From: Rhinopithecus roxellana
Lineage: Eukaryota > Chordata > Mammalia > Primates > Cercopithecidae
Direction: 5' to 3'
DNA length: 64,000 nt
Assembly: GCF_007565055.1 (NCBI RefSeq)
Contig: NC_044558.1
Location: 81,493,444 to 81,557,443 of the forward strand
Position 1 is the stretch's first letter, and every line of letters begins with the position of its first letter. Below, piece after piece: positions 1-11,385 of the stretch. A program made the position numbers and the translations under genes. Below the pieces are notes generated by a model. That model was given only the letters and a program-made list of their open reading frames with translations, was not told where the DNA came from and ran no database searches.

Positions 1-217
1 TATCTTACCTTCACCTGCACCTTTCAGGAGAATCTGCCAGTCATCCTACCTTTCTAAGAGAGATGAATGAAAGAACAACAACAGAGGATGGGATTTTAGC
101 TGGAAGCTGGCTGGGCAGCCGATTAGTATTTATAGTCTGTCTGTCCTGTTTCCCCTCCTTATCTTCCTTCCTGCATTAATTTACTAGCTACTGACTCTGT
201 GCCAGGTCAGAGGCTGG

Positions 218-328
218 CACAGTGAATAAGATGCATGTGGCTCTCACAGAGTTGACATTCTACCACAGTGAATAAGATGCATGTGGCTCTCACAGAGTTG
301 ACATTCTACCACAGTGAGTAAGATGCAT
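218..328. repeat. 46-bp tandem duplication, 2.4 copies
   Basis: Two exact 46-bp copies (218-263 and 264-309) are followed by a partial third that begins at 310 and differs by one base before it diverges. The unit begins cacagtgaataagatgcatg. The repeat runs directly into the left arm of a hairpin at 310-377. Confidence 0.9.
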
Positions 329-377
329 GGTTAAGGCACGATCAACCCTGCCTTAACCCTGCATCTTATTCACTGTG
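310..377. repeat. 29-bp inverted repeat (hairpin)
   Basis: The left arm 310-338 and right arm 349-377 are reverse complements at 27 of 29 positions, separated by a 10-base loop. The arms contain the start of the adjacent 46-bp repeat unit, so the right arm is an inverted copy of that unit. This looks like a template-switch product. An Alu fragment follows immediately. Confidence 0.9.
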
Positions 378-470
378 TAACTTTGGGAGGCCAAGGCAGG
401 TGGATCGCTTGAGCCCAGGAGTTCAAGACCAGCCTGGGTAACATGGCAAAACCCCATCTCTACAAAAACA
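378..470 (+). mobile_element. Alu fragment (left monomer part)
   Basis: Sequence from the middle of the Alu left arm (ctttgggaggccaaggcagg) to the first A-rich linker. The 5' end of the element is missing and abuts the hairpin arm. There is no right monomer. Confidence 0.85.
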
Positions 471-899
471 CAACGCAGGGAACTATCTCACCTGAGGCCT
501 AGGCTGAGGCTGCAGGATGGGTAGAGGTTGGTCAGGTGAGGAGATAAAGGGGCTGGTTAGGGGAAGGCCTTCCCAAGAAGAAGTCCCCACATGTGCAAAG
601 CACGCAGAGGAATGAGGGAGAGCAGGGTGTGTTGCGGGGGACCTGGGCCTCAGGAGGTGGGGTGGGGAGGGTGCATGGGAGGAGACCCGGGAGCCTGGCA
701 GCGCCAGGTAAGGAGGAAGTCTGAACATCGTGCTCAAAGAGAGTGAAATGATCCTACTGGGAGGTAGAAGAGGCATAAGAATGATTTTATTGTTTTTATA
801 AAATTGATACCTCGTCAATTATTAAAACTCAAGAAATCCAGAAAAGTACAAAAAAGAAAAAAATTTCCAACTCCTACTACCCCTAAATAACATTCACGA

Positions 900-1315
900 A
901 CATTAGGTGGATGTCATTCCAAATATCTTGCTATTTGTATGAGAGAGATGGAAGACGGGCAGTGGGTGTGTGGGTGGGTAGATAACGGGTGAGCAGATGG
1001 GCAGGCATGCAGATAGATCAAGTTTTATAAAAGTGATATCACACTAAACACACTATTTTAAAATAAAAAGTATTATACTTAATTTTACTTGGATTTCAAC
1101 AAAGAATAAGAAAGTGAAAGTAGAGTTTCAGGAATTGACCAACTTAATAGTGTGGGTTTTTTTGGTTCATTTTATATCAAGAGGAGTATTTCCTGCTTGA
1201 GAATATGTTTCTGTTGCCTTTATAATATAAGGACAACGTGACTGGGTAAAAAATTCTAGGTGTCAGTTCCTCCCTTTGGAATGTTGTAAATGTTGCTCCA
1301 CTGTGTTCCTATGCT

Positions 1316-1317
<2 letters not shown>
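900..1317 (-). mobile_element. probable old L1 (L1M) fragment, antisense
   Basis: AT-rich sequence with phrases typical of the antisense strand of old L1 3' regions, including a stretch ending gttgctccactgtgttcc at its right end. It continues beyond the Alu at 1318-1497 to about 1560. Subfamily and left limit are uncertain. Confidence 0.4.
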
Positions 1318-1349
<32 letters not shown>

Positions 1350-1497
1350 AGACAGGGTCTCCCTCTGTCATCCAGGCTAGAGTGCAGTGGTCCCATCATA
1401 GCTTACTGCTACCTTGAACTCCCGGGCTCAGGCAGTCCTTCCACCTCAGCCTCCCAAGTAGCTAGGACAACAGGCACATGCAACCATGCCCAGATGC
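1318..1497 (-). mobile_element. partial Alu (AluJ-like), antisense
   Basis: A T-run of about 30 bases is followed by gagacagggtctccctctgt and the rest of one Alu arm, ending near 1497. The other arm is missing. The wording (cttgaactcccgggctcagg) is of the old AluJ type. Confidence 0.85.
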
Positions 1498-1770
1498 CTG
1501 CACTGATTCTGTATTAATTATTTTGCTCTAGCTTTTCCATTCAACTCTGCATTAGCTAGGTCTTATCTTCAAATAACTTTTTCCAAAAAAAAACTTAATA
1601 AACATAGTCTCCAATATTTGAAAATGACAGCCTATTGCCTTTACATTTGCATGCAAGGAGAAATCAATTAATGGAACAAGTCATCAAATATAAAAAACAC
1701 ACTAAGTGGTGATAAGCCTTCTTGAGAAAAAAGAGGGCAGAGTGGTGGGGAAGGTCTCACAGATAAGATG

Positions 1771-1980
1771 ACGTTTGACTGGAGATCTAATGTAATGTGG
1801 GAACCATGCAGACAGCGAGGAGAAAGACCATTCCAGAACAACGTTTGACTGGAGATCTAATGTAATGTGGGAACCATGCAGACAGCGAGGAGAAAGACCA
1901 TTCCAGAACAACGTTTGACTGGAGATCTAATGTAATGTGGGAACCATGCAGACAGCGAGGAGAAAGACCATTCCAGAACA
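1771..1980. repeat. three exact copies of a 70-bp unit
   Basis: The unit acgtttgactggagatctaa... occurs at 1771-1840, 1841-1910 and 1911-1980 with no difference that I can find. The sequence on either side is single copy. Perfect identity implies a very recent expansion or an assembly artefact. It produces repetitive open frames on the minus strand that are not genes. Confidence 0.95.
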
Positions 1981-2243
1981 ACAAGTACAAGTCTCTGAGT
2001 AGGAATGTGCTGAGAGTGTTCAAGGAACAACAAAGATACCAGTGTGACTGGAGCATAGTGAGAGAGGGTGAGTGGTGACAAGACAGAGTCAGAAGATGGC
2101 AGTTAGCCAGCTCAAGGAGGGCTTTAGAGACCTTGCTAAACGCTTTGGGTTTCATCCTGAATTATGTGGGAAACCGTTGAGCATCCATTCCTCCTAATTT
2201 ACTCTCTACATGCCAGCTAGAATTATCCTTTTAAAACTTAAGT

Positions 2244-2765
2244 CAGTGGTCCCCAACCTTTTTGGCACCAGGGACCAGTTTCACGGAAGACAGTTTTTCC
2301 ACAGATATGGGGTAGGGGATAATCCCAGGATGATTCAAGAACATCACATTTATTGTGTACTTTTTTTCTATTATTATTACATTATAATATATAAAGAATT
2401 AATTATACAACTCACCATAATGTAGAATCAGTGGGAGCCTGAGCTTGTTTTCCTGCAACTAGACGGTCCCATCTGGGGGTGATGTGATGGGAGACAGTGA
2501 CAGATCATCAGGCATTAGACTCTCAAAAGGAACATGCAACATATATCCCTCGCATGTGCAGTTCACAATAGGGTGTGTGTTCCTATGAGAATCTAATGCT
2601 GCTGCTGATCTGCCAGGAGGTGGAGCTCAGGCGGTAATGTGAGTGATGGGGAGCAGCTGTAAATACAGATAAAGCTTCACTCACTGCTCACCTCCTGCTG
2701 TGCAGCTTGGTTCCTAACAGGCCAAAGACAGGCACTGGTCCATGGCCCGGGGGTTGGAGACCCCG
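2244..2765 (-). mobile_element. MER1-type hAT-Charlie element with target duplication
   Basis: Non-autonomous DNA transposon. It begins cagtggtccccaacctttttgg and ends ggttggagaccccg, which are imperfect terminal inverted repeats. It is flanked by exact 8-bp target duplications acttaagt (2236-2243 and 2766-2773), the size expected of hAT elements. The internal AT-rich block (ttattattacattataatat) fits the longer MER1A form. A related copy lies at 45963-46498. Confidence 0.85.
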
Positions 2766-2779
2766 ACTTAAGTCGCATC

Positions 2780-3250
2780 ATGATGCTTACATGACAACTT
2801 AGCTGGGTATAAAAGCCTTGGTTGCACATTGTTTTCCTCAGATTTTATAGATATGGCCCCACTATTTTCTTGCTCTTAATATTGATGTGGAATGTCTAAA
2901 GTCTTATTTATCCATCCTAAATATTACTTACCTGTTTTGCTCAAATACTTGAAAAATTCTTTCTTTATCCTAAAGCTTATTAACTGACCTAAAGCTCATT
3001 GACTGAACCCAAGTAGTTTTAGTGTCCATCAAACTTTCTAAATACTTCCAGCACATAGTATGCTCTCTTAAGCTGAAATGCAGTACTTCCTTCATTTCCA
3101 GGAAAATTTCTTCCAACTCTAAATACCTTTTTGGTTCCATTTGTTGATTTCTCTACTTCTAGGTCACTACTTGTCCTTACGTTTGACCCTCCACTGTTCT
3201 TACATTGTCTTTAATTTCTTTTCTCTCTTTATTCTATTTCCCCTGGGAAA
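2780..3250 (-). mobile_element. probable old L1 (L1M) fragment, antisense
   Basis: Contains ctgggtataaaagccttggt and other wording of the antisense strand of old L1 elements, much diverged. Limits are approximate. Confidence 0.4.
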
Positions 3251-5184
3251 GACATGTAGTAGGGTGGACTATATGAAACTGTCATATTTTTGTAGGTCAA
3301 AAACAGTCAAATATTAGCAATTTCATATGGCTTGACCTAGTTTGGGAATTCATTAGAACTTGAGCGGTAGCTGAATTCACAGAAATTGAGCTCTTCTCCC
3401 CTTCTGTCCTGAAGGAAAATCTTTCCCAGAAGCTCTCATGAGACTTGTCCTCATGTCTCATAGGTGAAACCTGAATCACAGGCCCACCCCAAAGACCAGT
3501 CACTATCAAAGGGAACAGAATGGCCTTGCTGATTTAATCATGATTCATCCTAGGGCTGGACATGCAGACACCCAAACAAAATCTGGCTTCTGTATCATCA
3601 AGGAAGACAGGAGGATGGTTGCTGGGAAGGTAACTTGGACGGGGGAGTGTGTTTGGGCCTCAGACTGATATCAGGGATTAGTGCTCACATGATTTTCTGG
3701 GAAGACCCACACAGAGCAAAGTCCTGGGGTCATGGAGTGGTGCTCCACTGACATCTGGTTCTTCAGAGAAGGAGGTTTGTCACTGTCAGAGATGAGACAG
3801 ATGAGGTCAAGGGCTCTGAAAGCACAGAAGGTTTTGAAATCACATAAAGGGTCTGTATTGCCAGGCCTGGGGAAGTGCTAGAGAGAAGAGAAGCCTGGCC
3901 CTATTGACACTTTAACTGGCCTCACATGAACTTCTTTAAAGGAGACTGAAGAGCAGAGATTTTATGTAAAGGAAAAGAAATTCAGGGGCTGAGCTGGGGA
4001 GGACACTTATTTCAAAGAGCTTCTCTCCAGGCAGCTTTTCTCTCTGCCCCACAGGAAAGCTTTGTGAAATAGTGTCCTTCCCTGCTCAGCCCCTGACACG
4101 TCTGCAAACAGAACAGACTGGGTTTGTGCAGTGGCACTGCCACCCCCAACCCCAGCCCAGCCACTCATGCAAAGAGCTATTGCCAGTAGGAAATGAAAAA
4201 ACAAAGAGAGGACTTTTCCTCTGCCTGCTGACCTCCTTTTAGGACCCTGGTCTACAAAATACCATCATCATTTCCATTTTGGAAACAGATTAGCCTAGTC
4301 TTGTGTTCACTAAACTCTTCAAGCCTGAATCCCAAGGCATACTCACTGCCTCCCAGCCTATAACATGCCAAGTCAGCAGAATCTGTGGGCTCCCAGTGTT
4401 TCCACCTAGAAAGCAGGAGTGAATGCGTCCCTCCCTCACTACATGGGTACATGATAGAAGATCAATGGGCCGCAGGAGCCAGGAATTCTCCTCAGCAGTC
4501 TCCCTTCCCTCTCAAACCATCCCACAGTACCCTCTGCAACAAGATCTTCAAATATTTTTAATCGTATATCCCTACCAGGAAAAAAAATGAGCACAGTGAT
4601 AGTTGAGTCCTGCAGGAAGCAGACATTGAGATGCAGTTAGGAAGCTGAGGTTAATTGCAGGTGACTCTTATAAAGATAGAAGAGAGAGGCACAGGAGTGG
4701 GCAGGGCGAGCCTCCACCTGCCATGCAGATCTGACAGCCACTGCCAGCACCACCAGGCTCCAGAGCAAAGACGGCCCACTGGAGGAGTCCCCCACTGAGC
4801 AGAAATGGCCAGGCCCAAGGACACCTGCTGTGCTTCGTGTGGGGCGGGGCTGCCTCTGCTCAGAAGCTGAGGGGGAACCTGAAGCACACTGAATGACCGG
4901 AGGCTGCCAGGTAACCTCACTCCCTGCCTAAGCAAGCTCCTTCTTAAAGGGAGATCCGAGCAGTGCACCTCTATAGTTGCTGCATGCGTGTGTGTGTGTG
5001 TGTCACGTGGGCTGCTGTATTATATGTTACATGCCCTAAAAATAGATTCAAAAATTAAAATTTCACAATGATGTGACATGAAACACACAAATAGGCACTC
5101 TCATGTTCTCCCTCTGCTCGCCCCTCTGACTGCACTGCTGTCACCCGACTCTGCAGACTCTGTTCTGAGAATGAACACTCCCGT
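3251..5184. other. no gene seen
   Basis: Single-copy-looking sequence. It has short open frames only, no convincing splice-bounded coding exon and no repeat I can name. A short run of tg dinucleotides lies at about 4987-5003. Confidence 0.5.
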
Positions 5185-5194
5185 GCATGCAGCT

Positions 5195-5198
<4 letters not shown>

Positions 5199-5239
<41 letters not shown>

Positions 5240-5520
5240 AGACGGAGTCTCCCTCTGCCACCCAGGCTGGAGTACAGTGGCACGATCTCACTTCACTGCA
5301 ACCTCCACTTCCCAGGTTCAAGTGATTTTCCCGCCTCAGCCTCTCAAGTAGCTGGGATTACAGGTGTGCGCCATCACAGTCAGCTAATTTTTGTAGTTTT
5401 AGTAAAGACGAGGTTTCACCCCATTGGCCAGGCTGGTCTAGAACTCCTGACCTCAAGTGATCTGCCCACCTCGGCCCCCCAAAGTGCTGAGATTACAGGA
5501 GTGAGCCACTGCGCCCGGCC
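5199..5520 (-). mobile_element. full-length Alu, antisense
   Basis: Complete dimeric Alu (AluS-like) in antisense, starting with a run of about 40 T and ending actgcgcccggcc. Target duplications catgcagcttctt are at 5186-5198 and 5522-5534. Long open frames through it are poly-Lys or poly-Phe artefacts. Confidence 0.95.
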
Positions 5521-5534
5521 ACATGCAGCTTCTT

Positions 5535-6557
5535 CATGGACCACTCCCCGCTTGCCTGAAGAAGTGCTGGCTCCCCTCTGTCCAGCAGCAGCTGATTATT
5601 CCCTGGGCCTCATGGGCTGCAGGGTCAGAAAGCGATCCTGCAATTCAGGGCACTCCCCACAGCCTTTTCATCCCCTGGTTAAAGTCTTAGATCCAGCATC
5701 TAAACCACATAACTCCAGTTTTGACCACAGAAACTCCCAGACACATAGCAACTGTCACAGCACGCAGCTCTTCTTATCCTTCCCTCAACCCTACAGCAAA
5801 GCAGCTGCCAGGAGGCAAGACCTTTGGATGTTGAAAGGCAAGAAATGGATACTTTGCCACAGCATCTGCAATATTGATCTGCAATCATTTCCTTTGTCTG
5901 CATGTTGAAAAATCCCAAAGCTCAACCCTCTTCAGGAGGACGCACGAAGGGTTGCACAGGGTCTGGGCTTCAAATTCAAGCCCAGACACAACCATTGAGT
6001 CCCAGGGATTATGAACAGAAGCCCAGCACCTTGGACACCCCAAGGGTTACCCAAGTCTCACAGTATCTTAATGCTGCTAACGCCATCATGACCCAGAGAG
6101 TACCCACGTGGCTTTCTGAGGTGCTGTGTCCCCTGCTCTCTGAGAATGTAGGGTGTGAAGCTAAGGAGAGGAGATTGAAAGGAACTACAGAGATCTAAAG
6201 CTTGGGAGGAGAGTTGAATTATTTGACAGCAGCTTCCCCCAGAGCAGCGGTCATAATTTTATGATGTTACATCCAGTACCAAGCTCATCATTGCCAGAGG
6301 ACAGACCCCGCGACAGCAGACATTTTTGTCTCCAAAGAAAAGTTCATTTCTCTTCTCACAGCAGGGCCTGGCTTTAAATATTTGTTGAGTTAATTTTGCT
6401 CTTCTCCTAATATTTAAGTTTCATTAAGGAGCTGAGGTACCTACAATAAAAATATGAAGGAACACAGAAAAGCTGTTCCTTTGTCTTCTCTTTGGGAAGT
6501 CGGGGGCCTCTGCTTTTGATGCAGTGCTGTCATCCCCAGCAGCTCCATCGTGCATTT
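5535..6557. other. no gene seen
   Basis: Mixed-composition sequence between two Alus. The longest plus-strand frames are not bounded by splice signals and show no domain. No named repeat is recognised. Confidence 0.5.
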
Positions 6558-6570
6558 GGTGGCTTCTCTT

Positions 6571-6884
6571 TTTCTTTTTCTTTTTCTTTTTTTTTTTTTT
6601 TTTTGAGATGGAGTCTTGTCCTCTTGCCCAGGCTGGAGTGCAGTGGCACAATCTCGGCTCACTGCAACCTCCGCCTTCTAAGTTCAATGATTCTCCTGCC
6701 TCAGTCTCCAGAGTACCTGGCATTACAGGTGCCTGCCACCACACCCAGCTACTTTTTATATTTTTAGTAGAGATGGGGTTTTGCCATGTTGCCTAGGCTG
6801 GTCTCGAACTCCTGAACTCAGGTGATCTGCCCACCTCAGCCTCCCAAAGTGCTAGGATTACAGGCATGAGCCACTGTGCCAGCC
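6571..6884 (-). mobile_element. full-length Alu, antisense
   Basis: Dimeric Alu in antisense with a ctttt-rich A-tail complement at its left. Near-identical target duplications ggtggcttctctt and ggtggcctctctt flank it. Confidence 0.95.
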
Positions 6885-6889
6885 TCGGT

Positions 6890-7862
6890 GGCCTCTCTTG
6901 ACCAGGGATGAAGAGCTGGCAGCAAAAGACAGGGAGAGGCCCAGACTTGTGCAAACAGGCCCAGTGGAAGCACCCCCAGAGCCTAAGGCATGTATGTACT
7001 CTATTCCTCTAATTTTGGGATGGAATCCAAAATCCTGGCCTACCTCAGTGATTCTCAACCAGGGTAGGGGCTCCCTGACCCACGCCCCAGGAAACAAACA
7101 GCATCACTAAGAGACCCTCTGCTCACCGAGTGGCTTCCACACGTCACTCTCCTAAATAGCCACGCAGGGCACTGGGCAGAGGAAGGACAAGCAGGGCAGG
7201 GGGGAGGTCCTCGCTCATCCTGCGTTGCTGGAAGGGGGCTCGTCCTTTGCCTGGTGCAGGGGTCACTGCTTAGGGATGCAGGAACCCCTGCCAGTCTCTA
7301 GGCCCAGGAAGAAATGCCTGTGACAGGGCAAACATTCAGTCTACTGATGCTCCTGGAACCCATCCTCTCATTCAGTGCCACAGAGATACATGTTTCTGCC
7401 AAAAGAGTTCTGACTCAGGGTAAGACAGAACTTGGGATTAATACGGTGACCGTGGAACACCTCCCGCAGAAGAGAGATCAGTGTGGGCGGCTTCAGGGTC
7501 CTCACCTGGGAGAAAGACTCCATTCAACTTGAGTCCATCAGGTCAACATTTACTCCACAATCATTCATGATTAAAACAAGATCATAAAAACAAAGGCAGA
7601 AGAAAGAATTAAAGATATTCCCTAGCGATTGTTCCATTTTACCGGTATGCTGATGGAGCTGGTGTAATCTCATTGTTGCAAGAAGCCATATAGTTGGGGA
7701 AAGTCTCTTTTATGAATGTCAAGCATCCCTACTCTCTGGGAGAACCCTCCATACCGTGGGGTGTGCTGTGAGGCAGGGTCCCACAGCCCGCGATGGCCAG
7801 CGAAGGCTGAGGTGCAGATAACCCAGCCCCGGGAGCTGTGGCGCAGGCATGTGGCCTCAGCC
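6890..7862. other. no gene seen
   Basis: A short segment near 7048-7100 (cagtgattctcaaccagggt) could be the end of a MER20-type DNA transposon, but it is too short to be sure. Nothing else is recognised. Confidence 0.4.
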
Positions 7863-8260
7863 TGGAACCCGGTACCTGTGAATGTGACCTTATTTGGAAA
7901 GAAGGATTTTGCAGATGTAATCAAGTTCGGATGAGGTCATACTGGACTTAGGGTGTGCCCTAAGTCCAGTATGACTGGTGTCCTTCTAAGAAGAGGGAAA
8001 TCTGGACGCAGAGACACACGCAGAAGGAAGCTGGCTGCATGGAGATGGAGGCAGAGATGGGAGTGAAACATCCCCAAGCCCAATGAAGCTGAGGATCGCC
8101 GCAGTCCCCGGAAGCTGAGAGGCACAAAACACATTCCTTCCTAGGGCCTCAGCGGGCACATGGCCCTGTGGCCTTCTGGCCTCCAGAAGTGTGAGGGTGA
8201 ACTTCTGCTGTTATAAGACACCTGGCACGTGGGCTTTGATAGGGCAGCCACAGGGCGCTA
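7863..8260 (+). mobile_element. ancient interspersed repeat, family not assigned
   Basis: Carries the series gtgaccttatttgga..., gcagatgtaat, gtccttctaagaagaggg and cctccagaa(c/g)tgtgag. The same series recurs at 53385-53815, and a related version lies at 24430-24850, so these are copies of one repeat group (old L1 3' end or LTR class). It contains the palindrome at 7936-7975. Confidence 0.6.
7936..7975. repeat. perfect 18-bp palindrome with 4-base loop
   Basis: Arms gtcatactggacttaggg (7936-7953) and ccctaagtccagtatgac (7958-7975) are exact reverse complements around tgtg. They lie inside an old repeat whose related copy at 53400-53530 shows only a weak palindrome here. Confidence 0.95.
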
Positions 8261-8500
8261 CCGCAGATGCCCACACTCAGGACCTGACCCTTGAGGCTGT
8301 GACACAGAGATCCAGTGGGAGTTCCACAGCAGCAGGACAGCACCAAAGGCCCATCAGGACAGCAGGTGTCAGAGGCTGCAGGGCCCCAGAGACCAGGACA
8401 GATGCCTAGGGCAGTGGCCAGTGTCTGATAATGGCAGGACTTATGGCAGTGTCCACATCAGCCTGTACCTGTGACCCTTGACCTGCCCCTAGCTGCTCTT
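8261..8500. other. no gene seen
   Basis: Short single-copy-looking segment between an old repeat and an Alu. Nothing is recognised. Confidence 0.5.
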
Positions 8501-8505
8501 GGTCT

Positions 8506-8781
8506 TTTTTTTTTTTTTTTTTTTTTTTGAGACAGAGTCTCGCTCTGTCACCCAGGCTGGAGTGCAGCGGCACAATCTCTGCTCACTGCAAGCTCCGCCT
8601 CCCGGCCTCAGCCTCCAGAGTAGCTGGGACTACAGGCGCCCGCCACCTCGCCTGGCTAATTTTTTGTATTTTTCAGTAGAGACAGGGTCTCACTGTGTTA
8701 GCCAGGATGGTCTCGATCTCCTGACCTCGTGATCAGCCTCCCAAAGTGCTGGGATTACGAGCGTGAGCCACCGCACCCGGC
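8506..8781 (-). mobile_element. AluY-class element with AluYR-like variants, internal deletion
   Basis: Young Alu in antisense, with the poly-T run at its left and target duplications gctgctcttggtctt on both sides. The piece gcgcccgccacctcgcc matches the gaggtggc(g) variant seen in the complete copy at 11968. About 25 bases of the left arm are missing (cctcccggcctcagcc junction). Confidence 0.85.
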
Positions 8782-8822
8782 GCTGCTCTTGGTCTTACTG
8801 GTTTTACAAGCCTGATTTTCAG

Positions 8823-9132
8823 TCGGGTGCGGTGGCTCATACTTGTAATCCTGGCACTTTGGGAGGCCAAGGCAGGCGGATCACTTGAGGCCAGGAGTTC
8901 GAGACCAGCCTGACCAACATGGTGAAACCCCGTCTCTACTAAAAATACAAAAAAATTAACTGGGCATGGTGGTGGGCACCTGTAATCACAGCTATTTGAG
9001 AGGCTGAGGCAGGAGAATCGCTTGAACGCAGGAGGCAGAGGTTGCAGTAAGCCGAGATCGCGCCACTGCACGCCAACATGGGTGACAGAGCGAGACTCCG
9101 TCTCAAAAACAAATAGAAAAAATAAAATAAAA
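8823..9132 (+). mobile_element. full-length Alu
   Basis: Dimeric AluS-type element with a tail aaataaaataaaa. The flanking copies cctgattttca and cctgattctca are the target duplication. Confidence 0.95.
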
Positions 9133-10126
9133 CCTGATTCTCAATTCCAAACGCTGCCCAATATCCTTCTAGAAAGGTCCTATTCTGCTCAAGTTAGCCA
9201 GTTAATTCCTATTGTCTGCAAGCAAAATCTCTGACTGGTATAAAGCCTCATCCAAATAATTCATCATGCATTATCTATGCATATAAAAGGCCTTGGAGCT
9301 TTTTTCTGACTGTCAGCTGGACATAATTGTCACATGCCTGTGAACACTCAAGCAGTGATCATCACCAGTAATTCATCAGCGTTGCAATGACAGGTGATGG
9401 GTAGTTAATGACTATTGTTAAAACTGCACTTATCTCTGGAGGTTTACTTAGCTGTAAGAAGTAAGCTTTACTTCTCAAAATCAAGGTTAGAATTTCTGCA
9501 ACATAGAATTTACAATATGTGTCATCTATTTTGACTGTGATGCTATGCATTAAAGTGTTTTTAATAATTGGGTGTATATTTAAACATTTATAGACTTAAC
9601 TAAAAGATTTAAAGTTTTAAGAAAAATGGATGCTAATGAAATAAGAGATCAAGTAGGTAGACTGAAATAAAACTCTACGGTGTTAAAAAAAACAACAAAT
9701 GAAATTGGAAATAAGAAGAGTGGTGCCTCAGGAGGAAATAACAGCACTAGGACACTCAGCGAGCTATGACCAAGCCAGGCAGCCCTGCACAGGAAACGCA
9801 CATTACTGCCGTGAGCACTGCCAGGAATGTGAACATCACGTTCATAGTGTGCGGCCCTCCTGGACCGTCTGATATCAACATGCCCTCGCATTCAATAGAA
9901 GACATTTCCTGTGCATTTCACCTCTCCCTGATCCCCAGGAAGTCCCAGGCAGGAATTCTGGCTGAATCTGCTTCCACTTCTAAATCCCATATTTGGTCAA
10001 ATCCAATTATGTTGCCCCTTCAAGATTTCAATCGGAAACACTTGTATTTGAATTGAAAGGCCATAATGTGCTTACAAAGAAATATATCAATAAAAATACA
10101 TTATATTTCATGAATAGTTATCTATT
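9133..10126. other. no gene seen
   Basis: AT-rich single-copy-looking sequence with no splice-bounded coding exon and no named repeat. Confidence 0.5.
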
Positions 10127-10423
10127 GGCCAGGCACGGTGGCTCACGCTTGTAATCCCAGCACTTTGGGAGGCCAAGGCAGGTTGATTACTTGAGGTCAG
10201 GAGTTCAAAACCAGCCTGGCCAACATGGTGAAACCCTGTCTCTTCTAAAAATATAAAAATTAGCCAGCTGTGATGGCACATGCCTATAGTCCCAGCTACT
10301 CAGGAGTCTGAGGCAGAAGAATCACTTGAACTCAGGAGGTGGAGGTTGCAGTGCGCCAAGATTGCACCACTACACTCCAGCCTGGACCACAGAGCAAGAC
10401 TCCATCTCAAAAAAAAAAAAAAA
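10127..10423 (+). mobile_element. full-length Alu
   Basis: Dimeric AluS-type element with a short A tail, flanked by agttatctat(t) on both sides. Confidence 0.95.
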
Positions 10424-11224
10424 GTTATCTATCATGATGTATATTACATTAGCCAAGCTAGTCGGAGGGAAAAAAAAATCCTAAAAGTAAGTATCTATAA
10501 TTTTCTGAAAGATCACTTCTGTGAATCCCTATTAAAGCCATCAAATATTATTCTCTAGCCATCCGAAACAACCCTCCAGGCAAAATGATACTAAATTTTT
10601 GGTTCTTATTCTCTTTTCCTGTTTCACTAGGAGCACACAAAATCTGTGTGGTTTCATTCATTCTCCTTTTTCATTCTTTCAGAGTTCCAGTCCTCCCGAT
10701 AAGCTGTCCTGTGGGTGGAAATGGTTTTTAAAGAGAGGATAAGGTCGTTCTATCCCACTGCAAACTCACTGAGAGCCCAACTGCAGGGCTGCTGAGTCAG
10801 TGGTGCAGAAAAGCAAACCACAGCTGATAGTTTCCCACAGTGGGTTCCAGGGCCAAGTTGTCCAGCCTCTTTCTGAGTTAATTCTATCTCTGCAAGTGCT
10901 GTGTTGAAGATGAAATTTGTTTCCTCCGTGTATACATCCTTGCTCTGGTTTTAATATCTGTGGGTTTATATATAAGGGACGAATGAATTTTAAAGGTTGG
11001 ACGATCCCATTAAAAAGAAGGATTAACAGAATCCTTGAGTTCCTGGATTGAGTCACCCTTAAACACGTGATCCAAGAAAATATTTAGGGACACACCAAAG
11101 CTTCCTGGGCAAGTTGGAAAAAGGAAGATTTCCCTTTTAATTTACAAATCAGAGTTCATCAGCTAGGCTCACATCTTACATAAGCAGACTTGGGTCCAAG
11201 ACAACGTCAACCAGAAACATCAAT
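10424..11224. other. no gene seen
   Basis: Single-copy-looking sequence. No coding exon or named repeat is recognised. Confidence 0.5.
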
Positions 11225-11385
11225 CACAGTGAGTGTGCCAGGAGCTGTGCCCACCCCTGCTGGGCACTCCTCTGATCCTGTGAGGTAACCCTCTTCTTAT
11301 CCTCACTTGATAGTGAGGGAAACTAAAGTCACACAGCTAACATGAGAAGGTGCTGGATTTGAATCCAGAGCCTATGGCTAAACTG
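11225..11385 (-). mobile_element. MIR fragment
   Basis: Reverse-orientation MIR: tgccaggagctgtgcc, then cctcacttgatagtgaggga, cacacagctaacatg and gatttgaatccag, in the expected order. Confidence 0.75.

Noticed and set aside
1787..2155. 122-codon minus-strand frame with internal repeats
   Set aside because: It is produced by the exact 70-bp triplication. The repeat peptide has no family resemblance and no splice support.
5055..5908. Long frames through Alu poly-A/poly-T tracts (also at 1290, 6424-6796, 8499, 12028-12416, 29365)
   Set aside because: They are open only because of Lys or Phe homopolymers and Alu sequence.
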